From assembly GCA_022495995.1 (NCBI GenBank), contig JAFEMH010006978.1, forward strand, positions 1 through 64,000: a DNA stretch of 64,000 nucleotides. Reading direction: 5' to 3'. Below the pieces are notes generated by a model that saw only the letters and a list, made by a program, of their open reading frames with translations, searched no databases and was not told the DNA's origin. Below, piece after piece: positions 43,441-54,129 of the stretch; the stretch's first letter is position 1; each line of letters begins with the position of its first letter. The position numbers and the translations under genes are program-made. The stretch is from Adenophora triphylla var. japonica (taxonomy: Eukaryota > Streptophyta > Magnoliopsida > Asterales > Campanulaceae).

Positions 43441-45325
43441 GCCCTATCCTCGAAGTACAACATAGCACTTCTGATTACTTATTTATGGCTTTGAGATTGA
43501 GAAAGATAGCACCGTGAATGTCATCGAGACTTGCAACGAAAATGACTACTCTAAAGAACTTTGGTTTTCCGAAAACCTTCCTGTTTGGAGAATGATGTAA
43601 GCAAAAGGGTACTTTCCTGGATTGGGACTTGGCAAACACTTGCAAGGGGTAACAGAGCCACCACCTGTTCCCCCACTTCACACAAAGCATGGCCTAGGAT
43701 ACATCATTTCCATCCACGATGAAAGTGATGAAGAAGATTGCGACTTCACTCAGATCAAGTGGGAAGAAACCGCGTACAAAAGTCACGATAACCCAAAGGT
43801 CAAAGACTGCAACCTCGAACCATATCGGAAAATGCTCAATGGCTACATCGTTCGAGGAGGGGAAAACATCTTGTATTTTATCATTTCAGAACCATGGCCT
43901 GATGATAAAGGAAAGCACCATCCGAGCTTTGAAATATTCAATGACTGCAACGCTTCTTCAGATGAAACAGAACCCGTCCCACTAATCCTTAAAGATTTGT
44001 GGGGCACAAAGGCAGAAATGACCAGCGAATGGGACTTTGTGTTGGGAGAAGACATGCTGCAACCGTTCGAGAACCTGTGCCGATTAGAAGACAGCCAGAT
44101 CCGTGCAATATCCAAGGGAGACGCTCCAACTATTGATTATAAAAAGCTAATCCAGAAATGTGATGAGCCAATTCTAAACTGGCACATCACCAGGGGACCA
44201 GTTGTTGATGAATACTTCATGATCAAAGAGCTTGGTTGTACTCCCCATCCCCGCAGGAAGATAGGCCCTGTAGATTTCACTTTAGAGTCAGGCTCCGCCT
44301 CTGATGAACTCACTCAAGAGGAAATTGAGGCGGTGGCTGAGCATGTATTCCCTTACTTCCTTAATGAAAACTTTGATCTTTCCGAGTACCCTGAGATTGC
44401 TAACATCGTGAATGATGAATTAACTAATAATAATGAATATAACGAACAAGTTAATAATGAATCATATGATGAGATAGATCAAGAAAACGAACAAATTTTA
44501 AAAGAATTAGCAAAGCAAGTAGGTCGTTGTGGAAAGAATGGCCCTGTTGACAATGAAGAAATGCAAACGGTTAATCTTGGGACGGCAGAAGACCCCAGAG
44601 AAACCAATATTGGCAGCTTCTTCAAGGGGGAAGACAGAGAAACCCTAACGCAGCTCCTCAGAGAATATGTCGACGTCTTCGCTTGGTCCTACAAAGATAT
44701 GCCATGGTTAAATCAATCGATCGTAGAGCACAAGATACCGCTGCTACTTGACGCCAAACCAGTCAAATAGAAACTGCGCAGAATTAAGCCTGAATGGTCA
44801 ATGCAAGTGAAAGAGGAGATCATGAAACTCCTGAATATAGGGTTCATCAAGGTGATCGAATATCCGGAATGGCTAGCCAACACAGTGCAAGTGGCCAAAT
44901 AGAATGGGAAAATACGAGTCTTTATCAACTTTAGAGACTTGAACAAGGCATCCCCTAAAGATGACTTTCCACTACCAAACATAGACATGCTGGTCGATGC
45001 TACCGCGACTTACGAAGTCCGCTCATTCGTGGATGGTTTCGCAGGGTATAATCAAATTCTCATGGCAAAGGAAGACCAACACAAAATAGTGTTCACCACA
45101 CCTTGGGGGACGTTCTATTATACGATCATGCCGTTTGGTCTGAAGAACGGCGGAGCTACTTATCAAAGGGCAGTCACGACACTCTTCCATGATATGATCC
45201 ACAAAGAAATAGAGGTGTACATGGAAGACATGATTATCCACTCAAAGGGGTCAGATGGTCAGCACTTCAGAGATCTCAGGAAATTCTTCAATCGACTGAG
45301 ACAACACAAGATGAGGCTCAACCCC
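43441..45325 (+). pseudogene. pol: Pol of E3 up to RT, cut by E6
   Basis: G-patch-like block PVWRMM, then GLGLGKHLQGVTEPPPVPP (about 43560-43680); a long acidic linker open to 44770; TAG at 44768 for Gln; another TAG near 44900; then RT DLNKASPKDDFPLPNIDMLV and FVDGFAGYNQI. The catalytic block reads YMEDM near 45220, so one catalytic Asp is Glu. The usual VCVDF reads VFINF. RT stops inside QHKMRLNP at 45325, where the E6 LTR starts. The rest of E3 must lie beyond E6/E7. Confidence 0.85.
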
Positions 45326-46368
45326 TGTAGCGATGGTGAATTTTTAACATCTAGGAGTCGCCACTTATTATTTATTGATGGAAAACAATAAGAAAAACCT
45401 TTTTGATATTTTCAAGAGATTCAAGGGTTCGGGGGTTAATTTATGGAATTGGTAGGTCAAGGAGCATCCATTCCACCCAATCCGAAGATTGGTCTTGCTA
45501 ATTGGGTGTTACTAATCTAATCAATCTATGAACAATAAAAAGAAACAAATAAATCCTAATTAATTTATTAATTAGGAATGTCGAATTGTATGCTTCGAGA
45601 TCGCCTCCATGAATTGAAGGGACTCTAGGCTAATCCTTTTGATGGGGTTACACTACTCTAAAAACCAATAGAGGGATTGAGAAGAGAAACGGAAGTTAAA
45701 GGATGATTACCTTTTGGTTGAGAAGGGATCCGGACAGAGTTTCGACTCAATCCTAGATTCGAATCTTGATGCGAACAGAGTTTCGCCTCAATACTTGATT
45801 CGGTCTTCGATGTTTGTTGATCAACAAGGATGATAAACAAACTTTAGGTGATTTAGGGTGATTTTGTAGGAATCTTTCAGGGAGAGAAACCCACAAAATG
45901 TGTGTGTTATGTGTTTTCGATCGGGGATCGGGGACCTCTTAAATACTGAAAGTCATCAAATATTTATAGGGGTTTAAGAGGTGGATGAACGACTTGGTCA
46001 CCAAGATTAGGAGACTCAAGTGGATTGGGACTCCTCCCAAGAAAGCTTCCAGAACCCTCTAATCAGTAGAGACCCGGATTAGATGATATTTATCAAGAAA
46101 AGAGTTTGAAATGGAGAAGGAGAGCGATTCTGCACATCCTGCAGAGGGGTTGTCTCACGCGAGACACGTTTGTCCCGCATGGGACAACTAGTCGGTTGAC
46201 TATTTTGTCCTCTTCAGTCATTCTGTTAGTCTGTTAGGTCCAAAACTAACGAGGTTAGTTAGAAAATTAACGAAACATGACGAAACTGATATGCTTTCAT
46301 CAAAACACAAAAGAGAGGTGAAGAGTAGTGTAATCATGTAATTATTGGTTCAGAATGGGGTGTCTACA
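45326..46368 (-). repeat. 3' LTR of E6 (1,043 bp), inverted
   Basis: Plus-strand TGTAGCGATGG...GGGTGTCTACA is the reverse complement of the TGTAGACACCCC...CGCTACA LTR family. Inverted TATA (TATTTATAGG) at 45961-45970. Palindrome forms at 46153-46164 and 46173-46184. It is followed (in E6 orientation preceded) by sequence matching the E4 3' end, so it is a 3' LTR and not a solo LTR. Confidence 0.88.
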
Positions 46369-46690
46369 GAGCCCCTCGGCGACAAGACTTATGGAAGAAG
46401 TCATGTCGTCGATATAAAAGACATCATTCTGAACACTGGGGATGGTCGTGCCGCATGGCTATCTCTATCGGAGAATCAGACCAAAACGTAGTTCGACTCC
46501 AAAACACGAAAAGGTTGATTTACGTATTTTGAAAATTATTTTTGAAAATGAGGAGATTTTATTTTTGAAAAGGCAAATTCATACTGAGGAATCAAATCAT
46601 GAACCAATTCTGAAATATACTTGTCTGTCTGATGATTCGCCTGTTTTGGCTCCGAACCTGCGGGGAAAGATGTTAGAAAACTAAGATTTA
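46369..46690 (-). other. E6 3' UTR end with damaged pseudoknot motif
   Basis: Reverse complement of E4 29580-29884 with good similarity, including the GAGGGGCTC polypurine tract (46369-46377 on plus, inverted). In the motif (46444-46495) GGTC/GACC and the inner TCTC/GAGA survive but the outer CGTAG strand has been replaced. Confidence 0.7.
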
Positions 46691-47290
46691 CCTGTCCGGT
46701 CCTTTGCATTCAAACGATTTGTCTTCTGAGACTGAAGTGAGGTGACGATCCTGGCGATTCGGGACCATGCTTTTGTTGAGGTGATGATCCTGGTGATTCA
46801 AGACTGGGCTTTTGTTTTTGTTGGTGAGTACTCAATATACTACCTGTAGATGCTTGACACACCTAATTGGTGACGATCCTGGTGATTCAAGACCGAGCTT
46901 TTTGTTGAGGTGACAATCCTGGCGATTCAAGAGCGAGCTTTTTTTTGTTGGTAAGTACTCGACATACTACCTGTAGATGCTTGACACACCTAATTGGTGA
47001 CGATCCTGGCGATTCAGGACCGAGCTTTTGTTTGTTGGTGAGTACTCGACATACTACTTGTAGATGCTTGACACGCCTAATTGGTGACGATCCTGGCAAT
47101 TCAAGAACGGGATTTTTGTTGGTGAGTACTCGATATACTACCTGTAGATGCTTGACACACCTAATTGGTGGCGATCCTGGCGATTCAAGACCGGGCTTTT
47201 TGTTGAGGTGAGTATTTGACATACTAACTCTAGATGCTTGACACATCTAATTGGTGATGATCCTGGCGATTCGGGACCGAGCTTTTTTGT
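46691..47290. repeat. Tandem array of about 85-130 bp in the E6 3' region
   Basis: Recurring blocks GGTGACGATCCTGGCGATTC, GAGTACTCGACATACTACC and TGTAGATGCTTGACACACC, with starts at about 46862, 46993, 47080, 47165 and 47250. The first block is the inverted equivalent of the 41-bp E4/E7 unit; extra sequence lengthens the unit here. Confidence 0.85.
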
Positions 47291-47998
47291 TGAAATATGC
47301 TTGACGCATGGCACTTGACGCGATGGATGCTTGACGCTTTAAGAGATGCTCGACGAGCTTAATTGGATGCATTGGTAAGTGAAATCCAAACACTCAACAT
47401 GTTTGATTTAATTCTCGAAAGTAGGCACTTGACGTGCTTTACGCACTTTAATTCCTGCAAGAGGGTTAGTGAAAGCATTTGCATAGAAACATATATTCAC
47501 TTAAGCATTTGTTTGTTCAAGACGATCAATGTGCACTCGACTCTAAGAATCAGCGGGGAGAATGAGTTCTATTATGTGAGAATTGAAAATCGTTTGTGTG
47601 ATTTAGATTTTGGTTTAGAAGACCAACTCGTGAGGTCCATCTAAAGATCGAATGAGATAATCATCAAATAGGATCCCGTTGAGATAACCCAAGTTCAACA
47701 CTAAGGTTCGGGATACTTCAAGAATTTTTTCTTTGTTGTCGTAGGACTTTTTCATCGTTAAGCCCCCAAGTTTCTCATGTGATGATCATTGAGTGAACAA
47801 GGTGTAAACCACTCCAATGCCTTTCGCTATGTATAACTTATGTTGCCTAATCCAAAGCGCATATTTTCCAAGGCTTCTTTTGACATTAAGCCCTAAGACT
47901 TCTTGTATATTGTAGATGACTTCGCGAACAGGCTTGTGGGCGGCGTGAATTGGAGAAGGATGCCCTCCTTTTTTCCTTTGATTTTTTTTATGACGCAC
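47291..47998. other. Unassigned E6 interior
   Basis: About 700 bases. Short ORFs on both strands without motifs; GCTTGACGC-type phrases at 47290-47350 continue the array in degenerate form. Nothing else recognised. Confidence 0.4.
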
Positions 47999-48007
47999 CC
48001 TGGTTTT

Positions 48008-48120
48008 TTCCTAGACCGCCCTTTCGGGTTTTCAATCTAGCGGGCATCTCTTTTGTGTCTTTTGTTTTTGTGCTCTAACTTTTACCTAGGCCGCTCTTTA
48101 CGAGTTTTCAACCTAGCGAG
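48008..48120 (-). ncRNA. Paired hairpins, E6 copy
   Basis: Inverted equivalent of the E4 post-pol hairpins: outer stems CTAGA/TCTAG (48011-48015, 48036-48040) and CCTAG/CTAGG (48085-48089, 48112-48116), with inner CCC/GGG and CTC/GAG. A third, weaker copy lies at 48790-48819. Confidence 0.5.
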
Positions 48121-49280
48121 CCACTTTTTTTTTTGAAAATTATGTTTACTCGAAGGGGACTCGGTTGGAAGAATCTCATTAAGGAGAAAAATGAGATCTC
48201 AAGCTTAGTTGAGGAGAGACGGACTCTATTTTTGGAAGGTGATCCAAGCATTGACTCTTTGGAGAAGTTTATTCTCTAAAGATGAGAGTGAGAAGCAAAA
48301 GGGGAAAGCTTCTAATTCAGATTTGATTACTCTTGAGAGTTTAAGTTTGAGATTGACTGGGGAGGAAAGGTTCGGAAGCCCCAGTTTTGATGATTGGATT
48401 TCAAGAGTGTGTATGACAATGGCTAAGAGGAAGCCTCTAGACTCAACAAAGAACGTTACATGGCTCAAAGATCTAGAAAAGTTGTTCTACCTTTAATGGA
48501 CCTTGCATCATCTAGAAATTTCTTAACGAGTTTGAAAAGAAAGCCAATCATTAGTACGACTTAAGGCTAAACATTTCTCTTTATGGATGGATGTTGAAAG
48601 TCTTCTTCATTTGCGTTGCCATTCAGGCTTCATTGTAAGAGGATGTTGAAGAGTCCTCTTTTCTTCGTTGGTATCACTTGACTCTTCTTCTTTGTGGGAG
48701 AGTCCTTCTTGCCTTTGTTGAAATTCCATCTTTGTTGTGGGGTAATGAAGGCTTGAAATTTTTTTTTTTTTTTGGTGCTCTAAATTTTGCCTAGGACGAT
48801 TTGAGGAGTTTCGACCTAGCGAGGCTTTTATTTTATTTTTGTACTCTCAAAGCCTTGGATTGAGTAGCCCCACTCTTTTTTGGATGAATGTTGATAGCAG
48901 CGCCTTTGGCTTCCTTCGTTTGTTGATCCTCGACTTTCAACAGGAGTAATGTTTAGCCTTAAGCCTTCTAATGATAGTTTTCATTTCAAACTTGTTCAGA
49001 AGTTTCTATTTTTTGTGACGATTTAAGGAATGAGGGTCAACTATTCATCATGGATTAGATGATACTCATAAAGAAGAACAACTCTTGGAAAAGTGTTTAG
49101 AATAAAGAGATAACTTTTATTGATAAGGAAATTCAAACCAGACTCGATAGTTCACTTGACACAAACTAGAGAGGATAGAGATGGACTAGAATGATAGAAC
49201 GACTCTTCGAGAACATACTAGGAAGTTTACCTAATTTTTTTTCAAAGGAAAAAGGGAGATGACAATCGGAGCCCCAAGGT
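48121..49280. other. Unassigned region with a short plus-strand coding-like stretch
   Basis: At about 48280-48496 the plus strand reads DESEKQKGKASNSDLITLES and FGSPSFDDWISRVCMTMAKR, ending FYL at 48496; the upstream part is in another frame. I do not recognise it. It could be an antisense ORF remnant of E6. Text near 48580-48640 is partly repeated near 48880-48940, and a T-run interrupts at 48759. Otherwise nothing seen. Confidence 0.3.
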
Positions 49281-49289
49281 GGTGATGCT

Positions 49290-50042
49290 TCAGTTGATCT
49301 TGACAGGTGAGAACTTAACTTATCAGTTAGTTCTCAGTTGTCAACAAACTACTAAGAGCACGATCAACTCCGTCGATCACCAACTCCGGCGACCTCTCCG
49401 GCGACCAAACAACTGAGAACTTAACTTATCAGTAAGTTCTCAGCTGTCAACTAAACTACTATGAACACGATTAACTCCGACGACCACCAACTCCAGCGAC
49501 CAAACAAATGAAAATTAACTTATCAGTAAGTTCTCAGTTGTCAACTAAACAACTAAGAACACGATCAACTCCGGCGATCACCAACTCTGGAGACCTCTCC
49601 AAGGACAACCAACTCCGGTGACCAAACAACTGAGAACTTAACTTATCAGTAAGTTCTCAGTTGTCAATCAAACTACTAAGAACACGATCAACTCTAATGA
49701 TAACCAACTTCGGCAACCAAACAACTGAGAACTTATCAGTAAGTTCTCAGTTGTCAACTAAACTACTAAGAACACGATCAACTCCGATGATCATCAACTC
49801 CGGCGACCTCTCCGGCAACCAAACAACTGAGAACTTAACTTATCATTAAGTTCTCAATTGTCAACTAAACTAATACTAAGAACACGATTACCTCCGGCGA
49901 CCACCAACTCTGGCGACCAACAACTGAGAACTTAACTTATCAGTAAGTTCTCAGTTGTCAACTAAACTACTATAAACACGATTAACTTCGGCGACCAAAC
50001 AACTGAGAACTTAACTTATCAGTAGGTTCTCAGTTGTCAACT
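49290..50042. repeat. Array of eight hairpin-forming units (about 85-110 bp)
   Basis: Each unit holds ACAACTGAGAACTTA and TAAGTTCTCAGTTGT, perfect 15-bp complements around a short loop ACTTATCAG, then CTACTAAGAACACGATCAAC and a CTCCGGCGACC block. Hairpins at about 49306, 49408, 49505, 49625, 49720, 49822, 49920 and 49999; several have one or two changes in an arm. Confidence 0.88.
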
Positions 50043-50716
50043 AAACTACTAATAAAGAGATCTTCTTGGGTAATCCCTTGAAATTGGACATATCGTCTAT
50101 CTTTTCGCTTTCTTTCAGGATGGGGAGCAACAAATGACTTAGAATTGGTAAATCTACTAAAGTCATGGAGCCTTTCATGGTTGGATTCCTTAAAGTGAGC
50201 ATGATCTCCACATTTTCCTCCCTTGTCGTGTCGAGACCTTTCCTCGTTGAGTTCGACCATTTTGCGAAGTATCTTGATCTTTTCTTCATAGTACCTTTGT
50301 TGTGCTTGTATGTGGGCTTGACATTCATCCTCGATTTGGGCCCTTAATTCGACTTCTACTTGGGCTCTTATGTTGGATTCCATTTGGGAACACACATCAG
50401 TGATACATGCCTTAATGATTGACTCAACCTCTTCATGTTCACGTTCGTTAGTGGTTTGGCTAGCCTTAGAGGTAGAACCATTATTATCCAAAGAAGGGTC
50501 ATTACTTTGAGTGTGCTTGTCTCTTGGATCCATGGTTTCCATGATTTCTAGCTTGTTGAGTTTTGTCTCGAGGGTGGCAATTTGTTGAATATGAGCCATT
50601 TTTTCTTGCTCGAGATAGTTCTTGAGAGTCTTGATTTCCTTGGATGTGAATTCTACGACTTGCTTATCCTCTTTGGGGGTACCATTTGCATAGAGAGTAG
50701 ACGGAGTAGTTGCCAT
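50030..50716 (-). CDS. Coiled-coil gag-like protein (228 aa), E6 interior
   Basis: ATG at 50714-50716. Residues 25-60 (KEIKTLKNYLEQEKMAHIQQ and on) and 100-150 are strongly coil-forming, with a repeated RAQxExExxAQIxxE pattern; the C-terminus is basic (ERKRKDRRYVQFQG). Composition and size recall the short gags of E4/E7 without the zinc knuckle, and the stop falls just inside the hairpin array, so the C-terminus may have been lost there. No enzyme motif. Could instead be the N-terminus of an unrelated retroelement gag. Low confidence in function, moderate in the frame. Confidence 0.45.
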   Translation of the reverse strand: MATTPSTLYANGTPKEDKQVVEFTSKEIKTLKNYLEQEKMAHIQQIATLETKLNKLEIMETMDPRDKHTQSNDPSLDNNGSTSKASQTTNEREHEEVESIIKACITDVCSQMESNIRAQVEVELRAQIEDECQAHIQAQQRYYEEKIKILRKMVELNEERSRHDKGGKCGDHAHFKESNHERLHDFSRFTNSKSFVAPHPERKRKDRRYVQFQGITQEDLFISSLVDN

Positions 50717-50909
50717 TGGAGAGGTAAGGGAGCTTGACCACCTTAGAGATGAACTCGAGATATCCCAATGAGACGTATCTTAGAAGATTAGCCTCAAACG
50801 ATCCTAGATGGAGAAAAAGATGATGGTTAAAATTACCTCACGAGCGATTTATTTATTTTTTTGAAGTTTTATTTTTATTAGGGACGGGGTTTTGACTCAA
50901 GGAGGGAGT
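50717..50909. other. Flank left of E7
   Basis: AT-rich DNA ending ACGGGGTTTTGACTCAAGGAGGGAGT immediately before the E7 LTR, split here as ACGGGG and AAGGAGGGAGT. The purine tract looks like a polypurine tract although this LTR is followed by a PBS. Confidence 0.4.
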
Positions 50910-51884
50910 TGTAGACACCCCATTCTGAACCCATCGGAGCAGATTAATACCACTCTAAGTCTCGCCTTGATTCAAGAGTAGAAATCCACCATTTCGTCAT
51001 GTTTCGTTAAGTTTTGACTAACGACCGTTAGTTTGGACTAAACTGCATACGAGATAACGAGGGAAGGACAGAATTGTCCACTGGAAGCCTTGCCCCGTGC
51101 GGAACGTGCGTGTCTCGCGCGATACTAAGCTTCTGTAGACGTGCAAAAGCCAGTTTCCTCGTCGATTTCAACCCCTTTCGGGATAAAACCTTATCAATCC
51201 GGTCATCCAATAGAATTTGGGTTCTGGAACCTTCCCAGGGTATTTTACCTCTCCACCATCACCTCTCCAACACCTATAAATACTTGAAGACTTTCAGTAT
51301 TTCGGATCCCTGACTTTTTGGTCAAACCCCTACGTTTACTAGTTTCTCTCCCTGAAAGATTCCTGTAAACCACCCTAAAAATCGCCTAAAGTTTGTTTAT
51401 CAACCTTGTTGATAAACAAACATCGAAGCTCGAATCAAGGACCGAGGCGAAGCTCTGTCCACATCAAGATTTGACTCTAAACTTGAGTCGAAACTCTGTC
51501 CGAGTCTCTTCACACGAGGTAATCTTCCTCCTCCCTTTCTAATTGATTATTAGTATGGTATAATACATCAAACCTAGTATCGGCCTAGAGCCTCTCCAAG
51601 CCATGGGGACGGTCTCGAAGCAATCGATCCTATATTTCGTTTAACCTAGTTAAATGGATTATTTTACCTATTTCTTTAATTAAAACGTCTTTTATTTGAA
51701 AACCCTTCTTTTAGCAAGACCGATCTCCGGATTGGGTGGAATGGGTGCTCCTTGACCTTCCCATTCCATAAACTAAGCCCCGAACCCAAAAATCTCTTTT
51801 CAAATGATTTTTTCTATATTTCCAACTAAATAATATAGGTGGCGACTCAAAAAGATGTTAAAGAAAAATTCACGCATCGCTACA
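50910..51884 (+). repeat. 5' LTR of E7 (975 bp)
   Basis: TGTAGACACCCC...CGCTACA, TATA box CTATAAATAC at about 51274-51283, decayed palindrome TCTCGCGCGATA at 51113-51124. Followed by a PBS. Confidence 0.9.
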
Positions 51885-51885
51885 G

Positions 51886-51904
51886 TGGCGACTCCTCTGG
51901 GGAC
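51886..51904 (+). promoter_or_regulatory. Primer-binding site of E7
   Basis: TGGCGACTCCTCTGGGGAC; one base differs from E4. Confidence 0.75.
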
Positions 51905-53128
51905 GATAAATTTAAAGTGGCTTAAACTTACGTTAATAAAGAAGGGGTTTGAAATAAAAGAAAAAAAATCATTTTTTGTATTCAGATCAAGCTAGTCTCG
52001 CACGATACAACCTGTTTCACGCAAGACAATGCTTCTGAAATCAGTGTGTCTTCTGGTTTCCCTGTTCGTCTTAAGATCCAAGATGAGAGTCGAACACGAA
52101 AGGGGGATTCCAGATTACATTATCTGCAGAGTTCTTTCATCTTAAGGCCTCCCTTAAGATGTAGAACTCGAATCCGTATTTAGTTTAAATAATTGATTAT
52201 TGTTTATAAACTGCGTGTGATTGGGTTATTAAATTAATGTCCGATCCAATGGGGATTCGGGAGTTGTAATTAAATTATTTATCTCTCTCTCTCATTAAGT
52301 GGAACTATGACGGCCTGAGTCTTCCGAATTTGGGAGAAACGTAGGCAACCACTTGGTGCGGCCATTATCTGTTTTATTTTTATCTTTTCAAAAAAGTCTC
52401 TCTTTTATCTATCACCCAGATTGACTCTCACACACGCGCACGCATTCTATATCTTTCATTGCACTACATACCTCGATTAACCCGGGACCCACACTAAGGA
52501 CGGATGACGGTAACCACCTAGTCGCCGATCTGTCCGAAGTTGGATCATCCCACTCCGCGTATTCAATCCACCTAGATTGTCATATCGCGGGGAGCCTAGC
52601 CTTCCAGCCCTGCATCGCCACATATCATGTAGATTTTCTTTTTAGGATCACTCCATGACCGGTCGGTTTTGACTTGGTGATCTCTCTTATTTTTGACAAA
52701 AATAAAGCTATGTAAAATTGACCATAAAGAAGGACCCGGAATAGTCCCTTCGGAAAAGTCCCTACCGAAAAGTCCCTTCGGAATGACCCTTTCGAATTTG
52801 TCCCTCAAAAGAAAAAATAGTCCCTTCAAAAAAAAAATCCTTCAAACAATCTTAAATGGCTTTGTTTTACAAAAATTGGACTGATTACTTAGTCGTTAGG
52901 TTCTGATAAAGACCTTAGAAACCCCTCAAAACGGATTTTTCGTTCCGACCAAAAATTAGGTTTAATAAAAATCGACTTTCCGTGTGATTGTCTCTCTGTT
53001 TGCTGTGTTTGAGCCTGAACCGTTTAAGCCTTCTTCCGACTTGTTGGGGCTAGATTTGATCCTGATACCATCTCTACGTCTCTTCTATCAGTTTTCCGAA
53101 GCTACTCAACCTCAAGACTCCCAACACA
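51905..53128 (+). other. Leader of E7
   Basis: Colinear with the E4 leader: decayed palindrome pair (51996-52007, 52015-52026), pseudoknot motif (52303-52363), conserved block 52490-52650 and AAGTCCCTTCGGA repeats near 52745-52785. The pre-gag palindrome pair is absent: GTGTGATTGTCTCTCTG near 52981 joins directly. Confidence 0.75.
52303..52363 (+). ncRNA. Pseudoknot-like RNA motif, E7 leader copy
   Basis: CTATG (52305-52309)/CGTAG (52340-52344) with a G-U pair; TCTTCC (52320-52325)/GGGAGA (52332-52337) with a G-U pair; GGCC (52312-52315)/GGCC (52360-52363). Confidence 0.55.
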
Positions 53129-53937
53129 ATGTCTACAGAAAAGTACTTCGTCACTAAGAAGGATCTTGAAGAGGAAGACTTGCGGAACATGACCAAGTCC
53201 CTCGTCGCTGTATTCGAGCATGTGGAAGGTTGGAGAGAAGCTTTTGATATGCCTACCACTCGCATTGCTAGAGATTTTCGGAAGATGGAAAATGACTCCG
53301 ACAGCGGGCGATCATATGTGCAAGAAGAGCTAAGTGACGTCAAAGCTCAACTTGCCAAAGCCCTGTAGCAAATTGACAACGACGATGCATGGCATAACTT
53401 GGTAGAGTCCATCCAAGCTGACAAGACAAAGATGCTGATTGAAGAACTCGAGGAGGTCAAAAGCAAACTCGAAGTTATGACCCAAAGTGTAACGCCCTCG
53501 AAGTCCACATTGAGGATGGCATTGATGAGAGGGTCAAGTATTGCCTCAATACTCTTTACCGTGACCTCAAGGAGCAAATGGAAGCAGAATATCAGTCTCG
53601 CCACAACGTCTTTGTGCAGCACTACGAGAACCATATCTGAGACCTCCATAATCAAATGGCTAAACGAATGAAGGGGAGGACTTTCACTGACATTAGAAGG
53701 ATCTCTCTCGGTCATCTCTTCAGAAGTCTTCATAAGGATGGAATGATGAGCCCAATGGAGGGCTACCAACCCAAGAGGGAAGGGCGAGCTCCACACCTTT
53801 ACTGCTACTACCATCAATGTCATGGCCACCATACCGATGATTGTTCCAACCTGAAGAATGCAGTCCAAGACTTAATTGACAACGGCACCATCAGACTTGC
53901 TCCTAGCAGAGGCGCCCTTGGTTGGACGAAGAAATGA
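53129..53937 (+). pseudogene. gag: Short gag of E7, broken
   Basis: ATG at 53129, MSTEKYFVTKKDLEEEDLRN. Same coil and zinc-knuckle (CYYHQCHGHHTDDC, about 53804) architecture as E4 and again no capsid domain. TAG at 53366 for Gln (CAG>TAG), a 1-nt loss near 53487, and TGA near 53638 for Arg. The last part is open from 53656 to 53937. Confidence 0.75.
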
Positions 53938-54129
53938 GAAGCTTATTTCCTTTTTCAGTCATTTAATTTTATTTTGCAAGAAAAACAGTTAGTAGTCTAG
54001 TTTAGTTTGGGTACTACTTGCCTAAAATCCTCATTTGTGGGCAAGAGTATCAAGTTTGCTTTTCAATAATAGTTTAGTCAGTATCTCTTCTTTCAAATTT
54101 TGATTACTTATTCAGAAAGAAAGCACTAT
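53938..54129 (+). other. Gag-pol spacer of E7
   Basis: Same non-coding spacer as in E4 (19467-19640), replacing the protease region seen in E3. Confidence 0.5.

Larger units (their letters stand above)
45326..50909 (-). mobile_element. E6: partial Tat-like element on the minus strand, no recognisable pol
   Basis: Runs from its 3' LTR (45326-46368) through E4-like 3' UTR, an 85-130-bp tandem array, hairpin pair, unassigned DNA, a hairpin-repeat array and a gag-like ORF. The right end is not seen: E7 starts at 50910, probably inside E6. No RT, RNase H or integrase was found in 4.5 kb of interior, so it resembles a non-autonomous derivative. Membership of the right part (48140-50909) in E6 is inference from orientation of the gag-like ORF. 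Confidence 0.55.

Noticed and set aside
45326..46368. Solo LTR interpretation
   Set aside because: The neighbouring 46369-46690 segment matches the E4 3' UTR including the polypurine tract, so the LTR belongs to an element on the minus strand.
48209..48496. A possible host gene on the plus strand
   Set aside because: Only about 70 codons look coding-like, the upstream part is in another frame, and the location is inside E6. I recognise no family and left it as unassigned.
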